A stretch of DNA of 64,000 nucleotides from Planctomycetota bacterium (GCA_029781135.1 JAKOXH010000026.1:1-64000), one strand, 5' to 3'; shown: positions 9,340-19,150, numbered from the stretch's first letter. Numbers and translations are program-made. The notes: generated from the sequence alone by a model not told the origin.

Positions 9340-11073
9340 ATGCCACCGATCATCGGCATCGATCTCGGCACCACGAATTCGCTGTGTGCGATCTTTCAAG
9401 ATGGCACACCCCAGTTGATTCCCAATGCCTTTGGTGAAAATCTAACGCCGTCGATTGTCTGCGTCACGGAAGAGGGCGCATTGCTCGTGGGAGCCGCGGC
9501 CAGGGAGCTTCGGGTGACCCAGCCCGATCGCTGCGCGGCCTGCTTCAAGCGGTTCATGGGCTCCCACGAACAGTTGTCGCTCGCCGGCAAGCAATATACG
9601 CCGGTGGAGCTATCGAGCCTCGTCCTAAAATCTCTGCGTGACGACGCTTGCCACCACTTGGGAACCGACGTCACCGAGGCGGTCATCACGGTACCCGCAT
9701 ACTTCAACGACAATCAGCGTCAAGCGACCAAGCAAGCCGGAGAGCTGGCCGGGCTGCGGGTGAAGCGGATTGTCAATGAGCCCACGGCGGCTGCGCTGAC
9801 GTACGGCTTTCATGACCGCGATTCGGAAAAGAAGATCCTGGTAATCGATCTGGGCGGGGGCACTTTCGATGTCACGTACATGGACGTATTCGAGGGAACG
9901 CTCGAAATCGTCTCGACGGCCGGCGAGAGTTTTCTTGGAGGTGAAGATTTCACAGATCGGCTGTTGGCGAGTTTGCTGCAGAAACAGGGGCGGCAATTGG
10001 AAACGGCGGAACTGCAAGAGCCGCACCGCGTTGCCCGCCTGCGACAGCAGTGCGAAATGGCGAAGCGGCAACTCACCAAACTCGAGGCGGTCAAAATCAA
10101 GCTGCCGGACGCCGCCGGTCACATCGCCGACGACTCACTCACAGTGAACGTCACGCGGACCGCGTATGCGAAACTTGTTGAGCCTTTGATTGAGCGGCTC
10201 AAACAACCGGTGGCGAAGGCGTTGCGAGACGGTCGTGCGTCGCCGGACAATATTGACGATGTCATCCTTGTTGGTGGCGCCACCCGGATGCCAGCCGTAC
10301 AGGAATTCGTGCGGCGCTATTTCAGCAAAGAGCCACTCTGCAGATTCAATCCCGATGAAGTGGTCGCATTGGGGGCGGCGGTACAGGCGGCACTCATCGC
10401 CGATGATCAGGCCGTCGATGACTTGGTAATGACGGACGTGTGCCCGCACACGTTGGGGGTCGAAACGGTGAAGGAGTTCGCCAACGAAGTCAAACCTGGC
10501 TACTTCACGCCAATCATCCACCGTAACACCACCATCCCGGTATCCCGAGAGGAATTGTTTCGCACCGTGGCGCCGAATCAACGGGAGGTCCACGTCGTGG
10601 TGTATCAGGGCGAACACCGCCGCGTCGAGCAGAATCTGAAGATTGGCGAATTGAAAGTGACGGGAATTCCACCGGGGCCGGCCGGTAAGGAATTCTACAT
10701 TCGCTTTACGTATGATCTGAATGGCATCCTTGAAGTGGAAGCCTACGTGCTTGCTTCGCCGAAGAAGTACCGAACGGTATTGACGCACAACGCGCGCGGA
10801 TTGAGCCAGGCAGAACTCGACGAAGCGATCCAAAAATTGCAGTCGCTCAAATACTATCCGCGGGAAGACTTGGAAAACCAGCGGCTGCTGCGCTACTGCG
10901 AGCGGTTGGTTGGCGAGATCAGCCCGTTTCAACGGCCCCAACTCGAAAGCGCGATCGACCATTTCGAGTCCGCCATGAGCTCGGGCGACAAAGAATCGGT
11001 GCAGGTCGCGCAGACGACGCTGCTGCAGACACTCTCGATGTTGGGTTACGATTTTCGAGGTCGCGGTGAGTGA
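9340..11073 (+). CDS. hscC: HscC-type Hsp70 chaperone
   Basis: A 577-residue Hsp70, shorter than DnaK and closest in layout to E. coli HscC. The ATPase domain shows [10 protein letters not shown] at the start, [29 protein letters not shown] and [12 protein letters not shown]. The HscC-like blocks [35 protein letters not shown] and [12 protein letters not shown] are also present. The substrate-binding part is reduced and there is no long lid or EEVD-like tail. HscC-type Hsp70s work with dedicated J proteins. Here the next two genes follow with an 8-base overlap and a 31-base gap, so a three-gene operon is likely. No heat-shock element was identified. Confidence 0.9.
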   Translation: MPPIIGIDLGTTNSLCAIFQDGTPQLIPNAFGENLTPSIVCVTEEGALLVGAAARELRVTQPDRCAACFKRFMGSHEQLSLAGKQYTPVELSSLVLKSLRDDACHHLGTDVTEAVITVPAYFNDNQRQATKQAGELAGLRVKRIVNEPTAAALTYGFHDRDSEKKILVIDLGGGTFDVTYMDVFEGTLEIVSTAGESFLGGEDFTDRLLASLLQKQGRQLETAELQEPHRVARLRQQCEMAKRQLTKLEAVKIKLPDAAGHIADDSLTVNVTRTAYAKLVEPLIERLKQPVAKALRDGRASPDNIDDVILVGGATRMPAVQEFVRRYFSKEPLCRFNPDEVVALGAAVQAALIADDQAVDDLVMTDVCPHTLGVETVKEFANEVKPGYFTPIIHRNTTIPVSREELFRTVAPNQREVHVVVYQGEHRRVEQNLKIGELKVTGIPPGPAGKEFYIRFTYDLNGILEVEAYVLASPKKYRTVLTHNARGLSQAELDEAIQKLQSLKYYPREDLENQRLLRYCERLVGEISPFQRPQLESAIDHFESAMSSGDKESVQVAQTTLLQTLSMLGYDFRGRGE

Positions 11074-11884
11074 CGGCAAAGCACAAGCTCGGCAACGAGC
11101 GATAGACTACCTGGTGCAGCTGCTCCAGATGAACCCCGTTCACGAGGGCGCGGAGATCATTGCAGCGCGAAACGAAGCCCTGGGGCTTAAGAAACAAGCA
11201 ACAGCCCGGCCCGCGGCGCCGGCCGATGCCCAGAAAGCCGATCGGCGGAAACTGCTCGATCAGCTGGAGGAGCTGCGCCGGCAATTTTGGACCATGCCGC
11301 TCGATGCACTCAACCAGCAATTGAATCGCCTCGATGGCCAGGGGTTTGCGGATTTGGAAGCGGCGGTCGCGAGGCTGCGCGTCGTCGCCGTACATCGTGC
11401 GAACTTTCCTCCGCTCGCGCAGCAGGTCGACTTCGATGGCGAGCTGTTCTCGTCGCTCAAGGAGATTCTCACTCGATCGCCACGCGACACGGCCGTACTG
11501 CGCGAGCAGGTTCTATCCACATTCCGCAATCGCGCGCACCGCAAGCGCGGACGCAAGATGATTAAGTTACTGCAACGGGAGTTGCCGGCGATCTATGGGA
11601 TCGAGGCCGACTGGTTCGATACGTTGTACCGGCAAAAGGCCCAGTTGCCGACAATTCGCTTCACTTCAAAGAGCAGCAACAATGCGGCACCAGTGGGTAG
11701 TGGCACGACCGTCCGCAATTACTGGTGGGTGCTGGTGCTGGGTTCCATGCTACTTCGGGCCTGTGCATCGGCGTTCGATCACCACGATGGCGTCAATCGC
11801 TCGCGCGGCACACCAAGTTACGATTATCGTCCGCCCAGCGCGCGTGAATATCGAGCTCCTGCTTCACCGCAACCGCCGAGATAA
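11066..11884 (+). CDS. Hsp70-operon protein with a C-terminal membrane anchor
   Basis: A 272-residue protein that begins with GTG inside the last codons of hscC (8-base overlap), which implies translational coupling. The first 210 residues look helical and charged, with possible coiled coil around [19 protein letters not shown]. One hydrophobic segment (about 218-235, [19 protein letters not shown]) is followed by a Pro/Tyr-rich tail. I know no family for it. The topology suggests a cytoplasmic domain tethered to the membrane. Its position between an Hsp70 and a J-like protein suggests an accessory or client role in that chaperone system; this is inference from context only. Confidence 0.7.
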   Translation: MSDGKAQARQRAIDYLVQLLQMNPVHEGAEIIAARNEALGLKKQATARPAAPADAQKADRRKLLDQLEELRRQFWTMPLDALNQQLNRLDGQGFADLEAAVARLRVVAVHRANFPPLAQQVDFDGELFSSLKEILTRSPRDTAVLREQVLSTFRNRAHRKRGRKMIKLLQRELPAIYGIEADWFDTLYRQKAQLPTIRFTSKSSNNAAPVGSGTTVRNYWWVLVLGSMLLRACASAFDHHDGVNRSRGTPSYDYRPPSAREYRAPASPQPPR

Positions 11885-11915
11885 GTGAATCCTCACATGC
11901 CATCAACAGGCCCGA

Positions 11916-13598
11916 ATGTCCGTTAACCCCGACCAGCCCGATTGGAGCTTGCTCCCACACGCCCCACTGCGGTTCTTCGGGCTCAGCGCGGGATTCAGCC
12001 ATCGCGACTTGAAGCGGACGTACAACCAGTTCATTCGCCACTACAAGCCGGAGCGGTTTCCGCACGAGTTCCAACGAATTCGTGCGGCCTACGAACAACT
12101 GGAAAACGCATTGCGCTACGGCCAATCGGCCGAAGATTTGGAATCGACCGGGCAATCGTACGAGTGGATGGCCCAAGCCGAGACGCTCATGCCGCGGCAG
12201 CAGGAGCGGCGTGAGGAGTGTGATACGTCGACCGAGACGCCGTCGCCGCTGCATGAGCGCATCCGTTCTGGCAGCGTGACCGCGATCTACCGAGAGCTAC
12301 AAGAACGAAAGAATAAGACGCCGTACGACTATTACGCCCTGGCCGTTTTGGCCGACGTCGTTGATCGCCGCGATGGTCGAAAGTTTGTGGAGTGGATTCT
12401 TCAAGGGTTGACGGCTTTTCCGAATGAAATTGGGCTCATGCGACTGCTGCACGCGTACTTCGGCGGTGCCGTGGAACCGGGACATCAAGAATCGTTGCTG
12501 GTCGAATGTTCGAAGATCATTCGCGAGGATTTGTTCTTTCCGCTCACCGATCCCCTGTGGCGAGCGCTGCTTGGCACCGGCAACTTTGGCAATTTCCGCG
12601 ACACGCTGCGGCGTTGTGAAACCAATCTCAAAGAGGTGAACATCGACAATCGGATCGCGTTCTATTTGCAGATCTTGCGATCGGCGATGTGGGTGGCCGA
12701 CCCCGTGTGGATTGGCGAAAAGTACGAGTTCCTCGAACAGAATTTCGATCGGATTCCCGGCTTTCTGGATTATGACGTGGAACTGCTGGCTCGGCTTCGC
12801 GCCTACGTTGCGGTTCGCGAGTCGTTCAGGGAAGGCGATGAGGTGCGACAGCGTTTAGACCAGGCGATGCGCGATTACTTCTGCGAAGACCAATTGACCG
12901 GCGACCGCAGTGTACTGGCTTGCCAGGTATTCATGGCCCAAGAGACGGAGCGTTTGGCCGCGGCGTTCGCCGAATTCGGCAGCATGACGTATGCGCCGTT
13001 TTACGCTTTGTGGTTGTGGGTGAGTTACGATGTGGGGGAACGGCACGTCGAGCCACCGAAGGAACAAGTTGATGAGCGGATTTGGCACGAAAGAACCAAC
13101 GCGCTCTGTACCCAGATGGAACGGCAAACGCGGAGTTCTCGTTTGGGTGCCAAGTGGGCAACACGACGTGTCTTGTATCGCATTGTGCAGGCAAGCAGTT
13201 TCTTTGTGCTGCCGCTCATGATTTCCATGGTTGGAGCGGGAATTGTCAGCGTGTCCAACACCAACAGTGGAGGCCGAGCGCGTGAAGATGCGATCATTGC
13301 ACTCGCTACACTGGCTGGGGTAATAATTGGCGTTTGCGGAGGCTTCTGGACTAGTAAGCAAATCACAAAGCGCTATTGGCATCCCTTCGAGTTTCGAATG
13401 GCGGCCGAATGCTACCGCCAGATATGGCAAGATGAGATCATGAACTTTCTCGCACGCTCACAACTGTCCTACCACGTCTTACGGGCATTTATCCTATCGA
13501 TTCCCAACACAGTTACTTCGACACCCTGGGTAAAATATTATGTTGAGCACGATTACGCCTTACCGATGTTCGCGATTGCCCAGCGATTCGTTGTTTGA
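11916..13598 (+). CDS. Membrane protein with degenerate J domain (KPE instead of HPD)
   Basis: A 560-residue protein. Residues about 5-70 (PLRFFGLSAGFSHRDLKRTYNQF then RHYKPERFPHEFQRIRAAYEQLE) have the helix spacing of a J domain, but the HPD tripeptide needed to stimulate Hsp70 reads KPE. The middle (about 110-400) is helical and TPR-like (YYALAVLADVVDRRDGRKFVEW, FPNEIGLMRLLHAYF). Two hydrophobic segments follow near 425-448 and 456-476, then a soluble C-terminus. It lies 31 bases after the previous gene in the hscC operon. By analogy with HscC partners it is probably the co-chaperone, anchored in the membrane. Confidence 0.75.
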   Translation: MSVNPDQPDWSLLPHAPLRFFGLSAGFSHRDLKRTYNQFIRHYKPERFPHEFQRIRAAYEQLENALRYGQSAEDLESTGQSYEWMAQAETLMPRQQERREECDTSTETPSPLHERIRSGSVTAIYRELQERKNKTPYDYYALAVLADVVDRRDGRKFVEWILQGLTAFPNEIGLMRLLHAYFGGAVEPGHQESLLVECSKIIREDLFFPLTDPLWRALLGTGNFGNFRDTLRRCETNLKEVNIDNRIAFYLQILRSAMWVADPVWIGEKYEFLEQNFDRIPGFLDYDVELLARLRAYVAVRESFREGDEVRQRLDQAMRDYFCEDQLTGDRSVLACQVFMAQETERLAAAFAEFGSMTYAPFYALWLWVSYDVGERHVEPPKEQVDERIWHERTNALCTQMERQTRSSRLGAKWATRRVLYRIVQASSFFVLPLMISMVGAGIVSVSNTNSGGRAREDAIIALATLAGVIIGVCGGFWTSKQITKRYWHPFEFRMAAECYRQIWQDEIMNFLARSQLSYHVLRAFILSIPNTVTSTPWVKYYVEHDYALPMFAIAQRFVV

Positions 13599-13650
13599 GC
13601 GCGATGAACGGTTCTTATGGTGATCGACTGTAAACGGGCGCGTTCGCTGG

Positions 13651-14424
13651 CTACTTGGCTTTGCCCACGACTTTGCCCAGCAACATTTCGGGCGTAATCT
13701 TCAGCCGGTCGCGGTGCTTGTCGATCGAGTGGTTGATTTTGTCGGCGAGTTTCTTGCCTTTGAGCTCGTCCTCGGCCGCTTCACGCAGGGCGATGCCGAC
13801 TTCGTGAGCGAACGTGCCGCCGACCTCGCTGATGCGCGTGAGATTGAAGTCCTCGAACTTCAGTCGGGCATCGGTGACGAGCGGGTCAATCGCGTAACCA
13901 GGCAGGAACGAGTCGCTCTTTACCGATTTCACGCCGATATCAGCATCGATGGCCAGACGAATGCCGGTGTTGCCCTCGGCGTCGAGTGCGATGATGTGGA
14001 CGCCGCTTTCGTAGATTTTGATGCGGGCCCACCCATGCACCTTGGCGGCCACGTTGAGCGTGAGCGCAATGCGGCCCGTTTCGAGCGCATGCACGTTCTC
14101 GATCTTGACGTCGAGGTTCTTGTCGGGATCGACGAGCGTTAGGCGATAGCGTTTCCAAATGCCGTCGTTCACCTCGTTCCGATCGCGATGGATATCGAAC
14201 TTGAAAAAGTTGCCGTAGCTGCGGAGGCCGGTGGTCATCAGTTTGGTGCGGCCCCAGTCTTTCGACCCTTCGAACTCGCGCGGGATTTCCGCCGCGATGA
14301 TGTGGCTGGCGAGTTGTGAAACGAGGTCGGGTGCAAATCCGCCGGGCAGCGTGGACGCAGGAGCGGCCGGTTCCGCTGACTTCGCCAGACTAGTGACAAG
14401 ACTAAGCAGAATGAGCAACCACAT
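13651..14424 (-). CDS. Secreted hypothetical protein
   Basis: A 257-residue protein starting MWLLILLSLVTSLAKSAEPA, a clean Sec signal peptide. GAAAGG lies 6 bases before this ATG and supports it over a longer in-frame start at 14661 that reads through a repeat. The mature part is mostly beta-strand-like (LTLVDPDKNLDVKIENVHAL, VHGWARIKIYESGVHIIALDAEG) and ends in a Lys-rich helix. I do not recognise the family. It converges with the hscC operon and seems monocistronic. Confidence 0.75.
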   Translation of the reverse strand: MWLLILLSLVTSLAKSAEPAAPASTLPGGFAPDLVSQLASHIIAAEIPREFEGSKDWGRTKLMTTGLRSYGNFFKFDIHRDRNEVNDGIWKRYRLTLVDPDKNLDVKIENVHALETGRIALTLNVAAKVHGWARIKIYESGVHIIALDAEGNTGIRLAIDADIGVKSVKSDSFLPGYAIDPLVTDARLKFEDFNLTRISEVGGTFAHEVGIALREAAEDELKGKKLADKINHSIDKHRDRLKITPEMLLGKVVGKAK

Positions 14425-14918
14425 ATACCTTTCGCGACCAGAATTGAGACGATGTTGTTTAACCCGGAGCCAACGGCGACGGAAGCAATTTGCGCGCTTC
14501 GCCGTCGCCGCTGGCTCCGGGTTAAACGATTCGGTGGCACCCGCGGACGGCTTAAACTGCTCTTGCATCATGTCGTTTGTCACGATCGAGATGAATGTTG
14601 TTGGGATCCGTGAGGAACGAGTTGTGTTCCGGGTGCCGTGCCCACGGCTCGGCGTGGGCATGTGAATCGCCCCACCAGCATGGCACCCGAATCTGTCTCA
14701 ATTCGTGCCACACGAAGTGTAAACCAAGCCTCCGCTGCGTCAAATTGTTCTACGCGGTTGTGCCACACGAAGTTTTGCGTTTCGTAATACGTTCAAAATA
14801 CCTGAACGCCAATTTCTCACAGAGAGCGATATCCCGCGGCGAGTGCTAGCAGCCTCGACCTGCCGGACCGGATCAGTAAACTCTAGTTCTATTGGCGTCC
14901 GCCAAGGAGGGTTGTACG
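14425..14918. other. Repeat-rich divergent intergenic region
   Basis: A gap of about 490 bases between divergent genes. It holds the inverted repeat 14457-14527, a second hairpin-forming stretch around CGTGCCCACGGCTCGGCGTGG (14637-14657), and a direct repeat of TGCCACACGAAGT at about 14707 and 14761. No gene or clear promoter seen. Confidence 0.5.
14457..14527. repeat. Inverted repeat, GTTTAACCCGGAGCC family
   Basis: Left arm GTTTAACCCGGAGCCAACGG onward (14457-14485) and right arm ending GCTGGCTCCGGGTTAAAC (14500-14527) pair with only an odd mismatch. A single arm of the same sequence stands at 1098-1123. Confidence 0.85.
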
Positions 14919-16097
14919 GTGGAACACGCAGTTGGGCAATTGGAAACGGTACCGTTCCGCGGGTTCGGGCCGTCGACGTTCTGGCCGTTCCGCCGCCACC
15001 GGCAGACGCTCGAAGTATCGTCCGACTTCGCCGACGTGCGTCGCTCGATGCGCGACGAATGCCCACGCCGGCCGGGCGTCTACGGCATGATCGACGCCCG
15101 GCAACAACTCATCTATGTCGGCATGTCGACGGTGTTGCCGAAGCGGCTGGTCACGTATTTTCGGAGCGGCTCAGACGAACGGAAAGAATATCGGATCGCC
15201 GCCCACACCAAGCGCCTCGTATGGGAGGTAATTGGCCACGGCCTCGCAGCCGAGCTGCGCGAGCTGGAGTTGATTCGACGACATCAGCCACGATTCAACG
15301 TCCGCGGCCGACGCGCACGCCGGGCATTGGGCTACCTGTTCTTGTCGCGCGCAGATGCGCCGCAGGTGCGTGTGGCTCGGCAGGTGCCGCGCGGCGTGCG
15401 GCACTCGTGGGGGCCGCTGGTCGTCACCTGGCGAATTCGCGAGGCGGTGGAAGCCGTGAATCGCTACTTCAAACTGCGCGATTGCCGGGCCGAAGTGCCG
15501 ATGCACTTTGCCGAGCAGAAGAATTTGTTCACTTTCGAGTATCGCCTGGAATGCGTGCGTGGCGAAACAGGCAGTTGCTTGGGGCCGTGCGGCGGACAGT
15601 GCACTCGCTCGCAATACATGGCTCAAGTGCGGGCGGCGCGGGCATTCTTGGACGGCGACGATTTTGCCCCACTGACTAAGTTGGAGGCGGAACTAAAGAT
15701 AGCGGTTCTGCATCAGCAGTTCGAGCGGGCCGCCAGCCTGCGAGATCGATTCACGGCCCTGAGTTTCTTGACCGACCGTTTGGCGATCCTGTGTGAGCCG
15801 CCGATGCCGGGGCAGTTTATCTACCCAACGATTGCCGGGCGACGGCCGGTGTGGTTTCTCGTCGCGGCGAATCGAGTTGTGGCGGCGTTGCCCGCGCCGG
15901 CGGATGCGGCACACGCGGCAAGGAATTTGCGGCAATTGCAGGGCATCTACAACCCTGAGTCATTGGCGGCGGTCGAAACCGATCGGTTGGCGACACAAAT
16001 CCTAGCCGGCTGGTTCCGCTCGCACCCGGCGGAGTGGAACGCGCTGCTCGCACCCGGCGAAGCGCTGGAGATATGCTGCCGGATGCGAACCCGTTGA
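14919..16097 (+). CDS. UvrC N-terminal-half / Cho-like GIY-YIG nuclease
   Basis: A 392-residue relative of the incision nuclease UvrC. The GIY-YIG core is PGVYGMIDARQQLIYVGMS (about residues 47-66), followed by an RR..PRFNVR segment. The UvrC cysteine region GPCGGQCTRSQY (about 222) and a UVR-type helix pair (LEAELKIAVLHQQFERAASL, about 255) come next. The C-terminal RNase-H-like nuclease and HhH domains of full UvrC are missing, as in E. coli Cho, which makes the 3' incision only. A perfect AAGGAGG at 14904-14910 sits 8 bases before GTG 14919, fixing the start. A role in nucleotide excision repair is likely. Confidence 0.8.
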   Translation: MEHAVGQLETVPFRGFGPSTFWPFRRHRQTLEVSSDFADVRRSMRDECPRRPGVYGMIDARQQLIYVGMSTVLPKRLVTYFRSGSDERKEYRIAAHTKRLVWEVIGHGLAAELRELELIRRHQPRFNVRGRRARRALGYLFLSRADAPQVRVARQVPRGVRHSWGPLVVTWRIREAVEAVNRYFKLRDCRAEVPMHFAEQKNLFTFEYRLECVRGETGSCLGPCGGQCTRSQYMAQVRAARAFLDGDDFAPLTKLEAELKIAVLHQQFERAASLRDRFTALSFLTDRLAILCEPPMPGQFIYPTIAGRRPVWFLVAANRVVAALPAPADAAHAARNLRQLQGIYNPESLAAVETDRLATQILAGWFRSHPAEWNALLAPGEALEICCRMRTR

Positions 16098-16117
16098 CGG
16101 CCGTGTGGCCAATAAAA

Positions 16118-16252
16118 TGTGGGAGACCTCTCTGAGGCCGATTTGGTGTCGTCGGTGGGTGGCATGCTCTCGCCGCGGCAGTGGCGTGGGCATGTGCCTG
16201 GGCGCGAGATCATGCTAACCCGCTGGCGCGGGAAAGCATGCCACCCACTTCT
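16118..16252. repeat. Palindromic repeat cluster after the UvrC-like gene
   Basis: Begins with half of a GTGGGAG..TCTC..GAGGCCGAT element (16118-16143). This is followed by a larger imperfect palindrome with outer arms GTGGGTGGCATGCT and AGCATGCCACCCAC (about 16155-16252). Gene-free gap. Confidence 0.75.
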
Positions 16253-16308
16253 TCGCTGAAGGCTCGCTGGTTTGACGAGTCCTTCCATCAGCCCTACGAT
16301 TCAGTGCC

Positions 16309-16800
16309 ATGCTGTTGTATCTGTTTCTCTTGTTTACGGTGCTGCCGATCGTCGAGCTGGCGATTCTGATCCGCATTGGCGAGGCCACCGTTTGGTGGGC
16401 GCCGATTTTGCTCGTGATCAGCACGGGCATCGCGGGTGCGGCCCTCGCACGCTGGCAAGGTCTGCAAGTGGTTGGGCGCATTCGCGAAGATGCCGCGGCC
16501 GGTCGCATGCCGGCCGACGCACTCGTCGATGGCTTTCTCATTCTTCTCGCCGGCATTCTCTTGATCACGCCGGGCGTGGTGACTGATATTTTTGGTATCG
16601 CGTTTTTGATTCCACCGATTCGCGCACTCGTAAAGCGGGGTGTGAAGGCCTGGATCAAACGCAATATCCAGGTCCGCGTGGCCGGCTTCAATTCGACCGG
16701 CGCATGGCAGTACGAAAATGGAGCGCCCCCGCGCGATGATGAGATTATCGACGCGCGCGTGGTTGGCACGCGCGTGGAGGACGCCGACGCGCCCCGCTAG
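16309..16800 (+). CDS. fxsA: FxsA family membrane protein
   Basis: A 163-residue inner-membrane protein. The family signature is clear: LFLLFTVLPIVELAILIRIG at the start, STGIAGAALARWQG in the middle, and LLITPGVVTDIFGIAFLIPP. This gives about three to four hydrophobic segments followed by a soluble C-terminus. In E. coli excess FxsA relieves exclusion of phage T7 by the F plasmid; its normal role is unknown. Length is typical. It is convergent with the thiol peroxidase gene, with repeats between them. Confidence 0.9.
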   Translation: MLLYLFLLFTVLPIVELAILIRIGEATVWWAPILLVISTGIAGAALARWQGLQVVGRIREDAAAGRMPADALVDGFLILLAGILLITPGVVTDIFGIAFLIPPIRALVKRGVKAWIKRNIQVRVAGFNSTGAWQYENGAPPRDDEIIDARVVGTRVEDADAPR

Positions 16801-16803
16801 CCG

Positions 16804-16925
16804 TAGGGTGGGCATCGCCCACCATGCCTGTTAGCCGATCTTCGCCGTAGCTGAATTCGCAAGAATTCGGCAGCCTTCAACCGAACTCTTGCGAGTTCGG
16901 CAACCATAAGCAGTGCCCACCCTAC
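16804..16925. repeat. Palindromic repeats, GGGTGGGC..GCCCACC family and relatives
   Basis: GTAGGGTGGGCATCGCCCAC (16803-16822) is itself a hairpin and its outer part pairs with AGTGCCCACCCTAC (16912-16925). Between them lie two more hairpins, GAATTCGCAAGAATTC and CCGAACTCTTGCGAGTTCGG. Occupies the whole gap between two convergent genes and could act as a bidirectional transcript end. Confidence 0.8.
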
Positions 16926-16930
16926 AAGGA

Positions 16931-17449
16931 TTAAACCTCCGACCGCAACGCTTCCAGCGCGGCGTCGTAATCGGGCTCGCTGGTCACTTCCGGCACGTAC
17001 TCGGCATGCACGACTTTGCCGGCGGCATCGAGCACGAATACGGCCCGACATTCGATCTTGAGTTCCTCGATGAGCGTGCCCCAATTCTGGCCGAAGTTGC
17101 GATCCTGGTAATCGCTGCCGACACGCATGTTCTTGATGTTCTCGGCGCCGCAAAACCGGTTCATCGCGAACGGCAGGTCGAGGCTGATCGTGACGGCGTT
17201 GATCTTGTCGCCGAGCGATGCGAGTTGGTCGTTGAATTTCTTCGTTTGCATCGCGCACACGGCTGTATCGAGCGACGGCACCACGCTGATGAGCGTCGGC
17301 TTGCCTTTAAGATCGGCCAGCGTGATCGGCTTCAGGCCCCCTTCGAAATAGAACACTTTGAAATCGGGCGCGGCTTGCCCCGCCTTCACTTCATCGCCGG
17401 CGAGCGTCAGCGGTGCACCTTTGAATGTAATGACTCCAGAACGCGACAT
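16931..17449 (-). CDS. tpx: Thiol peroxidase (Tpx)
   Basis: A 172-residue atypical 2-Cys peroxiredoxin that reduces peroxides using thioredoxin. The peroxidatic cysteine is C65 in PSLDTAVCAM and the resolving cysteine C100 in NRFCGAENIKN, the spacing typical of Tpx. The N-terminal VTFKGxPLxLxGxxxKxGxxAPDF pattern is also present. The ATG at 17449 has GGAAAGGG about 7 bases upstream. Cytoplasmic or periplasmic location cannot be decided; no signal peptide is visible. Monocistronic. Confidence 0.95.
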   Translation of the reverse strand: MSRSGVITFKGAPLTLAGDEVKAGQAAPDFKVFYFEGGLKPITLADLKGKPTLISVVPSLDTAVCAMQTKKFNDQLASLGDKINAVTISLDLPFAMNRFCGAENIKNMRVGSDYQDRNFGQNWGTLIEELKIECRAVFVLDAAGKVVHAEYVPEVTSEPDYDAALEALRSEV

Positions 17450-17582
17450 GACAATACCCTTTCCGTCAATACCGGCAAAGCCGTTGTGCAATGGGCCGAC
17501 TTACGGCCCGGTTCTATGAGGTAGTTACCGATAAGTATGCTATTTTGCCGCGTGGTTGCAAGGGGCGAACCAATGTCGCCGC

Positions 17583-18137
17583 TCAAACATCAACTTGACC
17601 GATTGCCGCGCGATAACAATAGTCGAACAGCAACTCCCACTCGAGTTGCTGAATATCCAGGCACGGCGCGGGGGCATTCGATTTTCCGCGCACCGCGGCC
17701 TGGCATTCATCAACGAAGGCAAATGGGTCGAAGCTGGTGGATTGCAGATTGTCGGCAAGGAGTTCGAACACTAGATGCCGGCCAACATGCCGAAACCAAT
17801 ACTTAGCGTTCGAGAAATCGCCTTCACGGCGGTGCATGATGCCATGCCAATAGCTGCCGCTCGTGGTGTCGATCTTTTGGCTGAGCGAGTGCGACTCATC
17901 CAAAAAATCGTGCAGCAGCCACACGCCGGAAATACAGCACGCGGCCATGTCGGAGTCGGTAACGGGTTTCCGATTGCCGTTATCGGCTCCGTGCGCGAAC
18001 GCCGAATCAACGGTGAGTGATTCGAGTGCCGCGCGAGCGGCGGAGTTGGGCTGGCCGGCATCGAGCGGCCGACGACGATCGGTCGAAAGCAATGACTCGA
18101 AAACAGGACCGTAGGCTGCTGGATCAAATGATGGCAC
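17583..18137 (-). CDS. Conserved planctomycete hypothetical protein
   Basis: A protein of about 184 residues. The central block LLHDFLDESHSLSQK, then SGSYWHGIMHRREGDFSNAKYWFRHVGRH, is strongly protein-like and rich in His, Trp and acidic residues, the sort of block seen in a protein family shared among Planctomycetes. No ATG lies in the conserved part. GTG at 18137 (PSFDPAAYGPVF) with AGGA 9 bases upstream is my choice, but the frame is open to 18440. Function unknown; the conserved His/Glu/Asp residues could bind metal. Single gene between tpx and an ABC operon. Confidence 0.65.
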   Translation of the reverse strand: MPSFDPAAYGPVFESLLSTDRRRPLDAGQPNSAARAALESLTVDSAFAHGADNGNRKPVTDSDMAACCISGVWLLHDFLDESHSLSQKIDTTSGSYWHGIMHRREGDFSNAKYWFRHVGRHLVFELLADNLQSTSFDPFAFVDECQAAVRGKSNAPAPCLDIQQLEWELLFDYCYRAAIGQVDV

Positions 18138-18280
18138 GGTACCGAGTCCTAAGGAAGTGGTTACGTTGCGTGGGAGTAGCTTCAGCAAACCGGGCGCACT
18201 TTGGTATTTTCTGCGGTTGAAGCCATGTGAGTTTTGAACAATCGGGCGTTTCTTCCCGCGAGGAATTACTTGCAGGAGTT

Positions 18281-19150
18281 TCAGTCCTTCTCCGGCGTCT
18301 TGACGTGGAACTCGCTTTGCGAGCAGAGCCAAGCTGCAACTGCGGTGCCGATGACGCTGATGCCCACAAGTACCCAAATACAGGTGGCAAGTTGCGGGTG
18401 GTCGGCAAGGGATGGTTTTTGCGCTGGATCGATTGACCACAGGGTGGCCGCAACGTCGTTTTCATTGCCGCGCGGCCAGTGGACGACGAAATCGAGCGTG
18501 CGGTAGGCGATGATGCGGCTGTAGTAGATGACCGTGCCCATCCGCAGGCTCAGCGGCAGGTTGGCCAGCAGTCCCTCGATGACCACCGTGTAAATCATGC
18601 CCACGATGAGGCTGCGTTTGATGAGCAGGCCGAGCAGGCCGAAGATACTGGCGTAAGCAACGACGGCAAGCGAATGAATTTCGGCGGTCTTGACGCCGCG
18701 ATGTAGTGCGTCGGCGAATGGTACGTCGCTGCGGGCGTAAATCACGCTATGCGTCAGCGCGACGAGGGCGATCGTGAGGACGACGGTGGTCGTCCAAGTG
18801 GCGACCATCTTCACGATGTAAATCAACCACTTGGGCAACGGCCGTATGAGCAGGTAAGTGATCGTTTGGTCCTCTTGCTCATCCTGAATGATGCCCGAGG
18901 CGTAAAGCAGCGCGATGATTGGCAATATTGCCTGCGGAACCAGAATCCACGAGAGCACGAATTCAAGCATCAGCGTGGGGATGCGGGCGCGCGTGGATTG
19001 GATGAGAATGGCCATGCCGGCCGGCATGAGAAACAAGAGCGCCAGGGCGATCCACCGCTTGCCATGCAAGTGTTGGCGCAGCGTGAGCGTGTACAGCGTC
19101 CAGCAGGCGCTCGGGAGCGAGGTACGCGGGGTGGCGGCAGCGGTCGTCAT
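18281..19150 (-). CDS. ABC-2 type transporter permease (module B)
   Basis: A 289-residue membrane subunit with about six transmembrane segments. The motif IIQDEQEDQTITYLLIRPLPKW between segments is typical of ABC-2/NatB-like permeases encoded with bacitracin- or Na-type ATPases. Its ATG overlaps the stop of the preceding ATPase gene by 4 bases, so the two are translationally coupled and presumably form one exporter. Substrate unknown. The N-terminal 25 residues are cytoplasmic. Confidence 0.85.
   Translation of the reverse strand: MTTAAATPRTSLPSACWTLYTLTLRQHLHGKRWIALALLFLMPAGMAILIQSTRARIPTLMLEFVLSWILVPQAILPIIALLYASGIIQDEQEDQTITYLLIRPLPKWLIYIVKMVATWTTTVVLTIALVALTHSVIYARSDVPFADALHRGVKTAEIHSLAVVAYASIFGLLGLLIKRSLIVGMIYTVVIEGLLANLPLSLRMGTVIYYSRIIAYRTLDFVVHWPRGNENDVAATLWSIDPAQKPSLADHPQLATCIWVLVGISVIGTAVAAWLCSQSEFHVKTPEKD

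Noticed and set aside
10135-11079. 314-codon minus frame opposite hscC
   Set aside because: Antisense shadow of a conserved Hsp70 gene.
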